Below, piece after piece: positions 1-18,823 of a stretch of DNA of 64,000 nt. Position 1 is the first letter of the stretch. The number at the start of each line of letters is the position of its first letter. A program made the position numbers and the translations under genes. This DNA comes from Pseudorasbora parva (Eukaryota; Chordata; Actinopteri; Cypriniformes; Gobionidae): positions 17,973,933 to 18,037,932 of the forward strand of contig NC_090174.1 of assembly GCF_024679245.1 (NCBI RefSeq), given 5' to 3'. Under the pieces are notes generated by a model. It saw nothing but the letters and a program-made list of their open reading frames with translations, was not told the origin of the DNA and ran no database searches.

Positions 1-192
1 TAGCGATTGTAAAAACTGTAATTTAGTTGAATTTGGCAGGGCAAATCCCAGCATCTTCTCTAGTTTATTTGAGAAGGGTTCTGCCACATTGGTAGTTTGA
101 GCTCTATTGGCCTGTGGTTCACAAACTGGTTTTTCAAGTCTCCTTTATTGAAATGTAAATTGTGAGTGGGGGGTTGTGGGGGTTGAGGAGAG

Positions 193-2809
193 AAACACAC
201 AGGCGTCGTGATTTACTATCTAACAGGGGACCTGAGTCAGTGTGTGTGTAACGTAATCACTATTCAATAATGACCTGCAATTAATACATTAGAGAGCTAT
301 TTCTGCTTGATTTAACCCTTTAAACTCAGGTATTGCTGTAAAAACTCTAAATCTTTACAGTTTGTTTGTGATGATAAGAAATGTCACAGCAAACACACAG
401 GCGTCGTGATTTACTATCTAACAGGGGACCTGAGTGAGTGTGTGTGTGTAACGTAATCACTATTCAATAATGACCTGCAATTAATACATTAGAGAGCTAT
501 TTCTGCTTGATTTACCCTTTAAACTCAGGTATTGCTGTAAAAACTCTAAATCTTTGTAGTGTGTTTATGATGATAAGAAATGTCACAGCAAACACACAGG
601 CGTCGTGATTTACTATCTAACAGGGGACCTGAGTCAGTGTGTGTGTGTAATGTAATCACTATTCAATAATGACCTGCAATTAATGCATTAGAGAGCTATT
701 TCTGCTTGATTTAACCCTTTAAACTCAGGTATTGCTGTAAAACCTCTAAATCTTTGCAGTGTGTTTATGACAACAAGAAATGTCACAGCAAACACACAAG
801 CGTCGTGATTTACTATCTAACAGGGGACCTGAGTCAGTGTGTGTGTAACGTAATCACTATTCAATAATGACCTGCAATTAATACATTAGAGAGCTATTTC
901 TGCTTGATTTAACCCTTTAAACTCAGGTATTGCTGTAAAAACTCTAAATCTTTGCAGTGTGTTTGTGATGATAAGAAATGTCACAGCAAACACACAGGCG
1001 TCGTGATTTACTAACAGGGGACCTGAGTGAGTGTGTGTGTAACATAATCACTATTCAATAATGACCTGCAATTAATACATTAGAGAGCTATTTCTGCTTG
1101 ATTTAACCCTTTAAACTCAGGTATTGCTGTAAAAACTCTAAATCTTTACAGTGTGTTTGTGATGATAAGAAATGTCACAGCAAACACACAGGCGTCGTGA
1201 TTTACTATCTAACAGGGGACCTGAGTCAGTGTGTGTGTAACATAATCACTATTCAATAATGACCTGCAATTAATACATTAGAGAGCTTTTTCTGCTTGAT
1301 TTAACCCTTTAAACTCAGGTATTGCTGTAAAACCTCTAAATCTTTGCATTGTGTTTGTGATGATAAGAAATGTCACAGCAAACACACAGGCGTCGTGATT
1401 TACTATCTAACAGGGGACCTGAGTGAGTGTGTGTGTAACGTAATCACTTTTCAATAATGACCTGCAATTAATACATTAGAGAGCTATTTCTGCTTGATTT
1501 AACCCTTTAAACTCAGGTATTGCTGTAAAAACTCTAAATCTTTGCAGTGTGTTTGTGATGATAAGAAATGTCACAGCAAACACACAGGCGTCGTGATTTA
1601 CTATCTAACAGGGGACCTGAGTCAGTGTGTGTGTGTAACATAATCACTATTCAATAATGACCTGCAATTAATACATTAGAGAGCTATTTCTGCTTGATTT
1701 AACCCTTTAAACTCAGGTATTGCTGTAAAAACTCTAAATCTTTGCAGTGTGTTTGTGATGATAAGAAATGTCACAGCAAACACACAGGCGTCGTGATTTA
1801 CTATCTAACAGGGGACCTGAGTCAGTGTGTGTGTAACGTAATCAATATTCAATAATTACCTGCAATTAATACATTAGAGAGCTATTTCTGCTTGATTTAA
1901 CCCTTTAAACTCAGGTATTGCTGTAAAACCTCTAAATCTTTGCAGTGTGTTTGTGATGATAAGAAATGTCACAGCAAACACACAGGCGTCGTGATTTACT
2001 ATCTAACAGGGGACCTGAGTCAGTGTGTGTGTAACATAATCACTATTCAATAATGACCTGCAATTAATACATTAGAGAGCTTTTTCTGCTTGATTTAACC
2101 CTTTAAACTCAGTTATTGCTGTAAAAACTCTAAATCTTTGCAGTGTGTTTATGATGATAAGAAATGTCACAGCAAACACACAGGCGTCGTGATTTACTAT
2201 CTAACAGGGGACCTGAGTGAGTGTGTGTGTAACATATTCACTATTCAATAATGACCTGCAATTAATACATTAGAGAGCTATTTCTGCTTGATTTAACCCT
2301 TTAAACTCAGGTATTGCTGTAAAAACTCTAAATCTTTACAGTTTGTTTGTGATGATAAGAAATGTCACAGCAAACACACAGGCGTCGTGATTTACTATCT
2401 AACAGGGGACCTGAGTCAGTGTGTGTGTAACGTAATCACTATTCAATAATTACCTGCAATTAATACATTAGAGAGCTATTTCTGCTTGATTTAACCCTTT
2501 AAACTCAGGTATTGCTGTAAAAACTCTAAATCTTTGCAGTGTGTTTGTGATGATAAGAAATGTCACAGCAAACACACAGGCGTCGTGATTTACTATCTAA
2601 CAGGGGACCTGAGTCAGTGTGTGTGTAACATAATCACTATTCAATAATGACCTGCAATTAATACATTAGAGAGCTATCTCTGCTTGATTTAACCCTTTAA
2701 ACTCAGTTATTGCTGTAAAAACTCTAAATCTTTGCAGTGTGTTTATGATGATAAGAAATGTCACAGCAAACACACAGGCGTCGTGATTTACTATCTAACA
2801 GGGGACCTG
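193..2809. repeat. Minisatellite array, unit about 198 bp, 13 full copies
   Basis: The motif AGGCGTCGTGATTTACTA recurs at 201, 399, 598, 996, 1190, 1388, 1586, 1786, 1984, 2182, 2380, 2578 and 2776, with one variant at 798. This gives 13 complete units of 194-200 bp and a partial last unit ending in CAGGGGACCTG. Units differ by a few substitutions, by the length of a short GT run (gtgtgtgtgt) and, in the unit starting at 996, by a 4-bp deletion of TATC. Each unit holds an AT-rich half (caataatgacctgcaattaa) and one CpG-bearing patch. There is no open reading frame. This is read directly from the sequence; the family name is not known to me. Confidence 0.97.
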
Positions 2810-3083
2810 CATCATTTTGTTAAACATAAATAAATCAAAAGTGGTTAGTTTAAAAAGCTCATAAATGTATAAGGTGGTAAGATGGGCCTTTTATATGGGC
2901 CAAAAGTCACACATTATTTTTACAAATACTTGGCTAAAATAAAATGTTTTTAATAATGTCTATGTTAACACTTGTTTAAAAGAACTTTAGATGCAAAGTT
3001 TGTCCCATTTACCGTACCTTTTTTTTATATAAATAAAATAATGCATTATTTTTCAATAATTATAGGCTACTGTCATTAAAATG

Positions 3084-3160
<77 letters not shown>
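3084..3160. repeat. (TA)n microsatellite
   Basis: An uninterrupted run of about 38 TA dinucleotides, seen directly. Confidence 0.98.
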
Positions 3161-3165
<5 letters not shown>

Positions 3166-3782
3166 ACAAAAAATGTTTACAAAAGCATTGAATGAGATCC
3201 CTTAATAATTCAATAAAGTTTTACGGTCTCTCCACGGCCATGATGGATGGTATTTACTATATTTATTTGTAGAAACTGAAGACACACACATTTTGATGGC
3301 AGATGTATTTCTAATTACATCCTGGTTGTTTAGATTTTTTAATCGTTTTTTCTTGGATCCTGTAGTATTTACTTTTAAAGTAATGCAAAGTTTGAAACTA
3401 GTCAGGGTATTTAGTAAAGAGATATAATCTATATAATGTTTGTTCCTTTAGTAAGCAGCCTGTTAAACAGCAGCTCTAGAGTCAGAGGACAGCAGGCCAT
3501 TCAAACAATAGAGGAGTGTGTGTGTGTGTGAACGACGTGTTTAAGGGCTATTACAGTTCCTGCTCCAGCCTACAGGGGAGCTGCTGAGCATGGCCTTAAA
3601 CACTCACACACTCTTAGGTCCCCTCTTGGTCAAAATTTTTAAAAATTCACCAGAGTGTTGTTTCTTGATTTTAACATGATTTAAACACACACACCTGTAG
3701 GTCCTTACTTGGTCAAACATTTAAAAAATCACCATAGCATTTCTTTAGTTTTTTACTTCATTTTCACATGATTTAATGCATG

Positions 3783-3836
3783 ACCAACAGGGGACTTGAA
3801 AAATGTCCCCTCTTGGCTCAGAGGTCCCCTGTTGGT
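3783..3836. repeat. Hairpin built from the minisatellite core word
   Basis: ACCAACAGGGGAC at 3783-3795 is the exact reverse complement of GTCCCCTGTTGGT at 3824-3836, a 13-bp stem with a 28-base loop. The words are variants of the AACAGGGGACCT core in each minisatellite unit. Just downstream, 3855-3872 is an exact inverted copy of the 18-bp unit segment ctatctaacaggggacct. Confidence 0.85.
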
Positions 3837-3878
3837 GAGTGTGTAACGACGCCAAGGTCCCCTGTTAGATAGGTAGAC

Positions 3879-3881
<3 letters not shown>

Positions 3882-3926
<45 letters not shown>
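3882..3926. repeat. (CA)n microsatellite
   Basis: A pure CA run, followed directly by a copy of the dispersed repeat that starts with TCATGTCTGGTTCACTATC. Confidence 0.97.
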
Positions 3927-3928
<2 letters not shown>

Positions 3929-4193
3929 ATGTCTGGTTCACTATCTTTCTGGGGACTCATAGACGTAATGGTTTTTATGCTGTACAAACCATATATTCTG
4001 TCCTCCTGCCCCTACCCCTAAACCTACCCATTTCACAAAACTTTCTGCATTTTTACATTTTCAAAAGAACTCATTCTGTATGATTTATAAGCTTTTGTAC
4101 CCATTGGGACCTCAATTTAGGCCCCTACAGTGACATGTGTCCCCATGAGTCTGTGTGCATTCAGGTTAATTCAAGTCCCCACCAGGCTAGAAC

Positions 4194-4282
<89 letters not shown>

Positions 4283-4656
4283 GTAATGCTGAAGTATGCT
4301 GCAGGCAACTCAAATCAGCTCAGCCCATCCCCCCATCCACAACACCCCCCTTCACCCCCCACCCCTCACACACACACTCACCCACACACACACTCATGTC
4401 TGGTTCACTATCTTTTTCTGGGGACTCACCATAGATGTAATGGTTTTTATGCTGTACAAACCATATATTCTGTCCTCCTACACTGCTCCTACCCCTAAAC
4501 CTACCCATCACACAACTTTCTGCATTTTCACCTTTTCAAAAGAACTCATTCTGTCTGATTTATGAGCTTTTGTACCCATTGGGACGTCCCCATGAGTCTG
4601 TGTGCATTCAGGTTTAAGTCCCCAGCAGGCTAGAAAACCATTCACACACACACACA
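3927..4656. repeat. CA-associated dispersed repeat, two copies around a (CA)n tract
   Basis: Copies lie at about 3927-4190 and 4395-4640. Each runs from TCTGGTTCACTATCTTT through GTAATGGTTTTTATGCTGTA and CTGCATTTTTACATTTTC to CCCATGAGTCTGTGTGCATT, and abuts a CA tract (the pure run at 4194-4279 lies between them). More copies follow at about 6895, 7255, 9835, 10294, 12890 and 13366. I know this only as a very common cyprinid interspersed repeat and cannot assign its superfamily. Translations across it are poly-Thr/His or poly-Cys/Val from the CA run and are not genes. Confidence 0.85.
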
Positions 4657-5736
4657 GAGGTAAGGTTTTTTTGCTTGAAAACTTATACAATATTGCCCTC
4701 TACTGGTCATTTAAGTGAGAGCATAAGTGTTGAAATGTGATATAAAGAATAACCAGCAGGTGGGAGTATAGCCTTATTTATGAACCAGGCACTTGTGTTC
4801 TTATTTTGTGTTTTTTAGGCTTTTGCTTCGGGAAAACCGTTTGAGATATCCAATAACCGTTCGCATTTTAGCATCTTCTGTATATTTACTTCATGTTGTC
4901 TGAGTTTGGAGGAGATTGAATGAATCGCTTTTGAGGAGAAGGTAAAAACTCAGAGCTCGCTTTGCCATTTCTTGTTATCTTCCAACCAAATTATCTGACT
5001 TTCTGTTGGTCAGAGCTAATGACTGTAAATTAGAAAGTTGTCCGGCTCGAAATGTACAATATATATACCGAGTTTGGTGAATGTAGATAAAACTAACCCC
5101 CCACTTTGGACAAAAGTGACACACTTCCTGCTGCCAGTTGGTGGCGCTATAACTTTGACTCACAAAAGTCATATCCATGTGATCGGCCTCTTACAACGAA
5201 CACACAGCTGAAGTTTCATCAAAATGAATTAATGTATGCAAAAGTTATAACACACTTCCTGTTTCCCTTTTCTCGCCATAAATTCATCTCTTCGCCACGG
5301 CCAAACCGTTTGAGGTATCAAAAAGTTGCTCGCAATTTAGCATCCTCAGTGTCTTGACTTCAGGCTGACCGAGTTTGGTGCTGATCGGGTGAATCGTCTA
5401 GGAGGAGTATCGCAAATTCCAGAGCATGCGTTTTCCGAACAACCCATAATAGCTCACTTCCTGTTGGGCAAAGCTTATGACTATGAGTGCGGAAGTTGTT
5501 CGGCCTGATGAGCTCTATATGTGTACCGAGTTTCATACATGTACGTGCAAGTGTGTTTAATATATAGACCCAGTTTTTCAAGGGGGCGCTGTTGAGCCCC
5601 CCTGCCACGCCCGGGTCAAAAGCCTCTGCCCGACCCTGTTGGCCGCGCAATCCGATGCGTGTGCAAAGTTTCAAGAGTTTTCGAGCATGGGAAGGGCCCC
5701 AAAAATGCCCAAAAGGCGAAAAGATAATAATAATTA

Positions 5737-6470
5737 AAGCTGCGAGCAGCGATGACGGGCCCAAGCCGGGGGCACCGCCACCCCGGTGGCATCAGCTTAA
5801 CTGTGCACAGCAGGCCAATAGGCATTTAATATGGGAAAAAATAAATAAAGGGACTATGTCAAAGTCATTTGAATTCACCTCATTAACTGCAGCAACTGGT
5901 GCTGCTATGACCAGGAACCACAACACTCACATCTCTGAGATCAATTATATTTTATTCATTAATTTTATGTCAGATGATTTCAAATGTCAATTTCAAAATG
6001 AGTGCAGAATACTGTCCAAATGCTGAAGTTGTATTATCCTGACACTTCTCTTAAAATTAAGCCAAATCACAGAGACCGCAACAATGATTTTAATATCAGT
6101 GTCAGGGAAGAGTAATATGCGTGCATATAATTTATGGAAGTTTATAATAAACAGCCACTTTTATAAAATCATGTGAAATTAATTTTTTTATCCATCTGAA
6201 TTCTATCAATAAATAATTAGTTTAAAGAGGTGTTATACGTGATCTTTGCAAACACAGCGCATGACCTTCTTTAAAGCCCATGTTATAGAAAACAATTAAA
6301 AGTATTAGGATATCACTTTCAATTATGTGCAAATGTATTTTTTGCAGCTCAAAATTCTGTAAGTTCAGAAGACCAGTATTTAATTAAAGATATAATATAT
6401 GTTTTAGTTTTTTACTTATTTTTCACAATAAAGTGATAGATATTTGTGATAGCCTATGATATGAAAGGGT
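5737..6470. repeat. Dispersed repeat beginning AAAGCTGCGAGCAGCGATG
   Basis: This block starts at a short palindromic motif (GCTGC, two bases, GCAGC), continues through GGCACCGCCACCCCGGTGG and runs into AT-rich DNA. It recurs at about 9003, 12058 and, diverged, 14845. In three of these places it follows directly on a (TAA)n or AATAAT junction that ends the neighbouring GGGCTTGGGCCCTAA terminus. It is a widespread fish repeat in my experience, but I cannot name its class. Small open frames across it are the same in every copy because the DNA is duplicated, not because a protein is conserved. Confidence 0.75.
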
Positions 6471-6526
6471 TAAATTATTAAAAAAACAAGAGACAAGGTG
6501 ACACACAGAGTGAGAGAGACCCCCTC

Positions 6527-6642
<116 letters not shown>

Positions 6643-6817
6643 GATCCTGAGGAGGGGGGGGGGGTAACTAATTATATAAAACAATATTGTCAATGCCCTA
6701 CAAATAAACTGGTTTTATACATTTATTTTTTTATTCAAACCCAGAATAATATGTTTAATCCTTTAATGCAGGCCAAAGCACAGCATTGACAGGTAATTGT
6801 TTTAGACAGAAGAGTGG

Positions 6818-7253
<436 letters not shown>

Positions 7254-7733
7254 CATGTCTGGTTCACCATCTTTTTGGGGACTCAGCATAGACGTAATGG
7301 TTTTATGCTGTACAAACCATATTTTCTGTCCTACACTGCCCCTGCCCATCACAGGAAACTTTCTGCATTTTCACATTTTCAAAGTAACTCATTCTGTCTG
7401 ATTTATAAGCTTTTGTACCCATTGGGACGTCCCCATGAGTCTGTGTGCATTCAGGTTTAAGTCCCCACCAGGTTAGAAAACCATTCACACACACAAACAG
7501 AGGCAAGTTTTTTTGCTTGAAAACTTATACAATATTGCCCTCTACTGGTCATTTAAGGGAGAGCATAAGTTTTGAAAAAAAACAAAAAAACAGTGTGATA
7601 TAGAGAATAACCAGCAGGTGGGAGTATAGCCTTATTTATGAACCAGGTACTTGTGTCCATATTTTGTATTTTTTAGGCTTTTGCTACGGGAACACCGTTT
7701 GAGATATCCAATAACCGTTCACATTTTAGCATC

Positions 7734-10625
<2,892 letters not shown>

Positions 10626-10789
10626 AACAAAAAAAAAAAAAAAAACAGTGTGATATATAGAATAACCAGCAGGTGGGAGTATAGCCTTATTAATGAACCA
10701 GGCACTTGTGTGCTTATTTTATCTTTTTTAGGCTTTTGCTACGGGAACACCGTTTGAGATATCCAATAACCGTTCGCATTTTAGCATCT

Positions 10790-13697
<2,908 letters not shown>

Positions 13698-14739
13698 AAA
13701 AAAAACACAGTGTGATATATAGAATAACCAGCAGGTGGGAGTATAGCCTTATTTATGAACCAGGCACGTGTGTCCCTATTTTGTCTTTTTTAGGCTTTTG
13801 CTAAGGGAACACCGTTTGAGATATCCAATAACCGTTCGCATTTTAGCATCTTCTGTATATTTACTTCATGTTGTCCGAGTTTGGAGGAGATTGAATGAAT
13901 CGCTTTTGAGGAGAAGGTAAAAACTCAGAGCTCGCTTTCAACTTTGTGTTATATTCCAATCAAATTATCTGACTTCCTGTTGGTCAGAGCTAATGACTGT
14001 AAATTAGAAAGTTGTCCGGCTCGAAAAGTACAATATATATACCGAGTTTGGTGAATGTAGATAAAACTAACCCCCCACTTTGGACAAAAGTGACACTTCC
14101 TGCTGCCAGTTGGTGGCGCTATAACTTTGACTCACAAAAGTCCTATCCATGTGATCGGCCTCTTACAACGAACACACAGCTGAAGTTTCATCAAAATTAA
14201 TTAATGTATGCAAAAGTTATAACACACTTCCTGTTTTCTTTTTCTCGCCATAAATTCGTCTCCTCGCCACAGCCTAACCGTTTGAGATATCAAAAAGTTG
14301 CTCGCAATTTAGCATCCTCAGTGTCTTGACTTCAGGCTGACCGAGTTTGGTGCTGATCGGGTAAATCGTCTAGGAGGAGTATCGCAAATTCCACAGCATG
14401 CGTTTTCCGAACAACCCATAATAGCTCACTTCCTGTTGGGCTGACGCATAACTTAGAGCACGAAAGTTGTTCGGCCCGATGAGCTCTATATGTGTACCGA
14501 GTTTCATATATATACGTGGAAGTTGGTTTGATTTATAGACCACGTTTTCAGAGCCCACTTTAGGGGGCGCTGTCGAGCCCCCCTGCCACGCCCGGGTCCC
14601 AGCCTCAGCCCGGCCCTGATGGCCGCCCATTCTGATGCGCGTGCAAAGTTTCAAGAGTTTTCGAGCATGGGAAGGGCCCCAAAAATGCCCAAATAGTCGC
14701 GTAAAAAAATAATAAATAATAACAAAAAAAAAAAAAAAT

Positions 14740-14848
14740 CCTTAGAAGAACAATAGGGCTCTGCGCCCTTTCAGGGCTTGGGCCCTAATAATAATCCTTA
14801 GAAGAACAATAGGGCTCTTCGCCCCTTCAGGGCTTGGGCCCTAATTAA
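14740..14848. repeat. Two tandem copies of the GGGCTTGGGCCCTAA terminus
   Basis: CTTAGAAGAACAATAGGGCT followed by a hairpin (GCCCT, TTC, AGGGC) and GGGCTTGGGCCCTAAT appears twice in a row, separated only by AATAAT. The same terminus occurs once at the end of units 2 and 3 (about 8955-9003 and 12010-12058). Confidence 0.85.
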
Positions 14849-15624
14849 AGCTGCGAGCAGCGATGACGGGCCCAAGCCGGTGGCACCACCACCCCGGTGG
14901 CTTCAGGCAAATTGTGCAAGACAGGCAATATGCATTTTAACAGGAGAGTATTTTAAAATCGCTCAAATATGCCACATTTACCGCAGCAGCTGGTGCCGCT
15001 ATGACCACAAGCCACACCCATGATGGAATTTAAATATAGATGAATTCTAATGTAATATGATATAATAGGTAATTTTCAAATATGTGCAAAGTTATCTTTT
15101 GCAGCTCAAAATTTTGTAAGTCCAGAAGGCCAGTATTTAATTCATGGTCTTTTTATTTTATTAACACAATTGTTAAACGAATTATATAAAACTATATTGT
15201 TAGTGCCCTACAAATGAAGTTGGATTCACCACATTAACTGCAGCAGTTGGTGCTACTATGACTACGAACCACAACAGTCACATCTATGAGATCAATTCAA
15301 TTTAATGAATCAGTTTCATGTCAGATGATGTCACATCAATTTTAAATGAGCGCAGAATACCATCCGAATGGTGATATTGTATTATCCTAACACTTCTCTA
15401 CATGTGTTTTTGACCTACCTTAGCTTTTTACAATCTTATGCAATTAAGCATGCTTTCATTTCAATATTTGTAGCATCCAATAAAAAATTTTAATTACAAA
15501 ATTACCAATTGGAGCCAAATCACAGAAACTGCAGCAATGATTTTAATATTAGTGTCAGGTAAGAGTAAGATGCGCGTCTAAATTTTATGGAAGTTTATTA
15601 TAAACTTTATTATAAAATTTACTT
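14849..15624. other. Diverged repeat-derived DNA, no gene
   Basis: It begins with a diverged copy of the AAAGCTGCGAGCAGCGATG repeat (GGCACCACCACCCCGGTGG). It then passes into AT-rich sequence with two imperfect copies of a GCAGCAACTGGTGCTGCTATG-like word (about 14985 and 15240). No coding signal was seen. Confidence 0.6.
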
Positions 15625-15886
15625 AGACTGACTGGGTAAACCCAGCCTGATCTGCCAGCGATTTGACTTCGCCCTGCAACACAGTCTGAAAACCTGTACA
15701 TTCATTTCTACTGCTTCTGTTACACTTTTGCGGGAACAAATCACAGACTAACTTATTCACCTGGCACGCTATTGGCGAGTTTAGTAGTCTGTTTAGTTGA
15801 CTATCCAATTGCATACAGAGTCATTCAAATAATGCTCATTGATCAAATCTTAAATTGAGCTTGGTCTGGTGATACCCAGACAACTT
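15625..15886. mobile_element. MITE-like element with imperfect inverted ends
   Basis: The left end reads CTGGGTAAACCCAGCC. The reverse complement of the right end reads CTGGGTATCACCAGACC. That gives imperfect terminal inverted repeats about 260 bp apart with no internal protein. It sits in AT-rich sequence, and I could not fix a target duplication. The superfamily is unassigned. Confidence 0.5.
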
Positions 15887-15985
15887 ATAAACTAGAAAAT
15901 CATGTGAAATTTACTTTTTAAATCAATTTGATTTTTATCAGTAAATAATTAATTTTAAGACATGTGTCTTTTCAAAAACAGAATG

Positions 15986-16056
<71 letters not shown>
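15986..16056. repeat. (CA)n microsatellite
   Basis: A pure CA run seen directly. Confidence 0.97.
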
Positions 16057-16058
<2 letters not shown>

Positions 16059-16583
16059 TTCAAGCATGCTAAGTCTCAAAAACACCCAAAAAAATAATTA
16101 AAATGACACTTTGCCATAGCAACAGTTTAAAAAATATCAGGAATCCATTCGTATGTCTATATCTGTCATGTTTTCACATTATACTGATGAAGTTTGAAGT
16201 AAATCGGGTGAAAGTAAGACAGTGATTTAATTTTTTTTCAAAAAGTGACACATCCTGCTGCCAGTTGGTGGCGCTATAACTTTGACTGAATATTGGAATG
16301 TAGATGTCTTCAGGCCAGGACTCTTGTCAAACATGTGAAGTTTGAGGCAGATCGGACATTGTATGCCTGAGGTACAACCAATTCCTGTGTCATGGCGAAA
16401 CATCAACATTTGTGAGGCCGCCACGGACACACCCTTCAGGGAAAACTCAAGATCTTCCCAATTTAACACCACAAAGGCCTTTAGATTAGACTGTGCAAAT
16501 ACGATGTTGATATGATTAAATCTCTAGGAGGAGTTTGTTAAAATACAACGTCTGGCAATGGCAAAAACTGCACCAATTTACCA

Positions 16584-17892
16584 AAGAAAATTCAAAATAT
16601 CTCACTTCCTGTTGGTTTTTCAGATTTGGCGCCTTGGGTCTTTTTTGTAGGTATTGGGCTGTTGAATGCGTCTACTGAATTTTCATACTCATACATGAAA
16701 CGTAGCGTGAATGACGCTTAATTTAAATTTTGTAGGTGGCGCTATCGAACCATTTTGCCACACCTAATTCTGAAACCCATATCAGATGTATGTTTTCACC
16801 ACTTCTGATGCGTGTGCAAAGTTTCATGAGTTTTCATGCGTGTTTAGGCCCTCAAAAATGTAATTCATTTGGGAAAAGAAAAATGATGGTTTAAGCAATT
16901 ACAATAAGGTCCTCACACCTTAAGCCCTAAATATCTGAGTTCCTGTTCGTCGGAGCTAATGACTGTAAATTAGAAAGTTGTTCGGCTCAAAGAGAACAAT
17001 ATATATACAGAGTTTGGTGACTGAAGATAAAACTAACCCCCCCACTTTTGACAAAAGATTGCATTACTTTTGTCAAAAGATGGCGCTACTGAGCTCCTCC
17101 ACCATGCCCAATTTTAAGTCTTTGCCCATATCTACTGGACAGCATGTCTGATGTGTGTGTTGAGTTTCATGTAATTTGAAGCATTTTAAGAGTCTCAAAA
17201 GCAGCGAAAAAGAATGTTATAGTTTGATGTGTTGCCGAAGAAAATTCAAAATATCTCACTTCCTGTTGGTTTTTCAGATTTGGCGCCTTGGGTCTTTTTT
17301 GTAGGTATTGGGCTGCTGAATGCGTCTACTGAATTTTCATACTCATACATGAAACGTAGCGCGAATGACGCTTAATTTAAATCTTTGTAGGTGGCGCTAT
17401 CGAACCATTTTGCCACACCTAATTCTGAAACCCATATCAGATGTATGTTTTCACCACTTCTGATGCGTGTGCAAAGTTTCATGAGTTTTCATGCGTGTTT
17501 AGGCCCTCAAAAATGTAATTCATTTGGGAAAAGAAAAATGATGGTTTTAGCAATTACAATAAGGTCCTCACACCTTAAGCCTTAAATATCTGAGTTCCTG
17601 TTCTTCAGAGCTAATGACTGTAAATTAGAAAGTTGTTCGGCTCAAAGAGAACAATATATATACAGAGTTTGGTGACTGAAGATAAAACTAACCCCCCCAC
17701 TTTTGACAAAAGATTGCATTACTTTTGTTAAAAGATGGCGCTACTGAGCTCCTCCACCATGCCCGTTTTTAAGTCTTTGCCCATATCTACTGGACAGCAT
17801 GTCTGATGTGTGTGTTGAGTTTCATGTAATTTGAAGCATTTTAAGAATCTCAAAAGGAGCGAAAAAGAATGTTATAGTTTGATGTGTTGCCG
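16584..17892. repeat. Tandem duplication, unit 654 bp
   Basis: Copy 1 is 16584-17237 and copy 2 is 17238-17892. Both start AAGAAAATTCAAAATATCTC and end TTTGATGTGTTGCCG. They differ by a one-base indel near 17383 and a handful of substitutions. The junction has short homology (CCAAAGAAAA before copy 1, CCGAAGAAAA between copies), as expected for replication slippage or unequal exchange. The unit consists of the CACTTCCTG / GGTGGCGCTAT repeat family. Confidence 0.9.
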
Positions 17893-18645
17893 TGGCAACA
17901 GTATATACAATATCAGGAAGTGCTTACCAGCTTTATATCTGCTCTGGTTTGACATTATACTGATGAAGTTTGAAGTAAATCGGGTAAAAATAAGATGGTG
18001 ATTTCAAAGCATTTTGAAAGTGACACACTTCCTGCTGCCAGTTGGTGGCACTATAACTTTGTCTCACAAAAGTCATATCCATGTGATCAGCCTCTTACAA
18101 CGAACACACAGCTGAAGTTTCATCAAAATGAATTAATGAATGCAGAAGTTATAACACACTTCCTGTTTCCCTTTTCTCGCCATAAATTCGTCTCCTCGCC
18201 ACAGCCTAACCGTTTGAGATATCAAAAAGTTGCTCGCAATTTAGCATCCTCAGTGTCTTGACTTCATGCTGACCGAGTTTGGTGCTGATCGGGTGAATCG
18301 TCTAGGAGGAGTATCGCAAATTCCAGAGCATGCGTTTTCCGAACAACCCATAATAGCTCACTTCCTGTTGGGCTGACACATAACTTAGAGCACGAAAGTT
18401 GTTCGCCCGATGAGCTCTATATGTGTACCGAGTTTCATACATGTGCGTGCAAGTGTGGTTGATTTATAGACCATGTTTTCAGACCCCACTTTAGGGGGCG
18501 CTGTCGAGCCCCCCTGCCACGCCCAGGTACCAGCCTCAGCCCGGCCCTGATGGCCGCAGATTCCGATGTGTGTGCAAAGTTTCAAGAGTTTTCGAGCATG
18601 ATAAGGGCCCCGAAAGTGCCTGAATAGTCGAAAAAGCTAAATTGT

Positions 18646-18823
18646 CCTTAGAAGAACAATAGGGCTCTGCGCCCTTTCAGGGCTTGGGCCCTAATAACAA
18701 AAAAAAATAATTCTTAGAAGAACAATAGGGCTCTGCGCCCTTTCAGGGCTTGGGCCCTAATAATAATAATAATCCTTAGAAGAACAATAGGGCTCTGCGC
18801 CCTTTCAGGGCTTGGGCCCTAAT
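18646..18823. repeat. Three tandem copies of the GGGCTTGGGCCCTAA terminus
   Basis: CTTAGAAGAACAATAGGGCT plus hairpin plus GGGCTTGGGCCCTAA occurs at about 18648, 18712 and 18776, the copies being separated by AATAAT-type spacers. Stacked 3' ends without the rest of an element suggest repeated insertion next to an existing end, or slippage on the spacer. Confidence 0.85.

Larger units (their letters stand above)
2810..3880. other. AT-rich spacer, no gene
   Basis: No open frame or family signature was seen. It contains a pure TA tract at about 3084-3160. The stretch 3600-3880 is enriched in GTCCCC/GGGGAC words related to the minisatellite unit on the left and to the CA-associated repeats on the right. 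Confidence 0.7.

Noticed and set aside
193..2809. CRISPR-like array
   Set aside because: The units are near-identical over their full 198 bp with no unique spacers, and the window is plainly vertebrate.
4130..4498. Open frames of poly-Thr/His across CA tracts (also at 7060, 12956 and their minus-strand poly-Cys/Val counterparts)
   Set aside because: They are translations of pure dinucleotide repeats, open in several frames at once, with no protein-like flanks.
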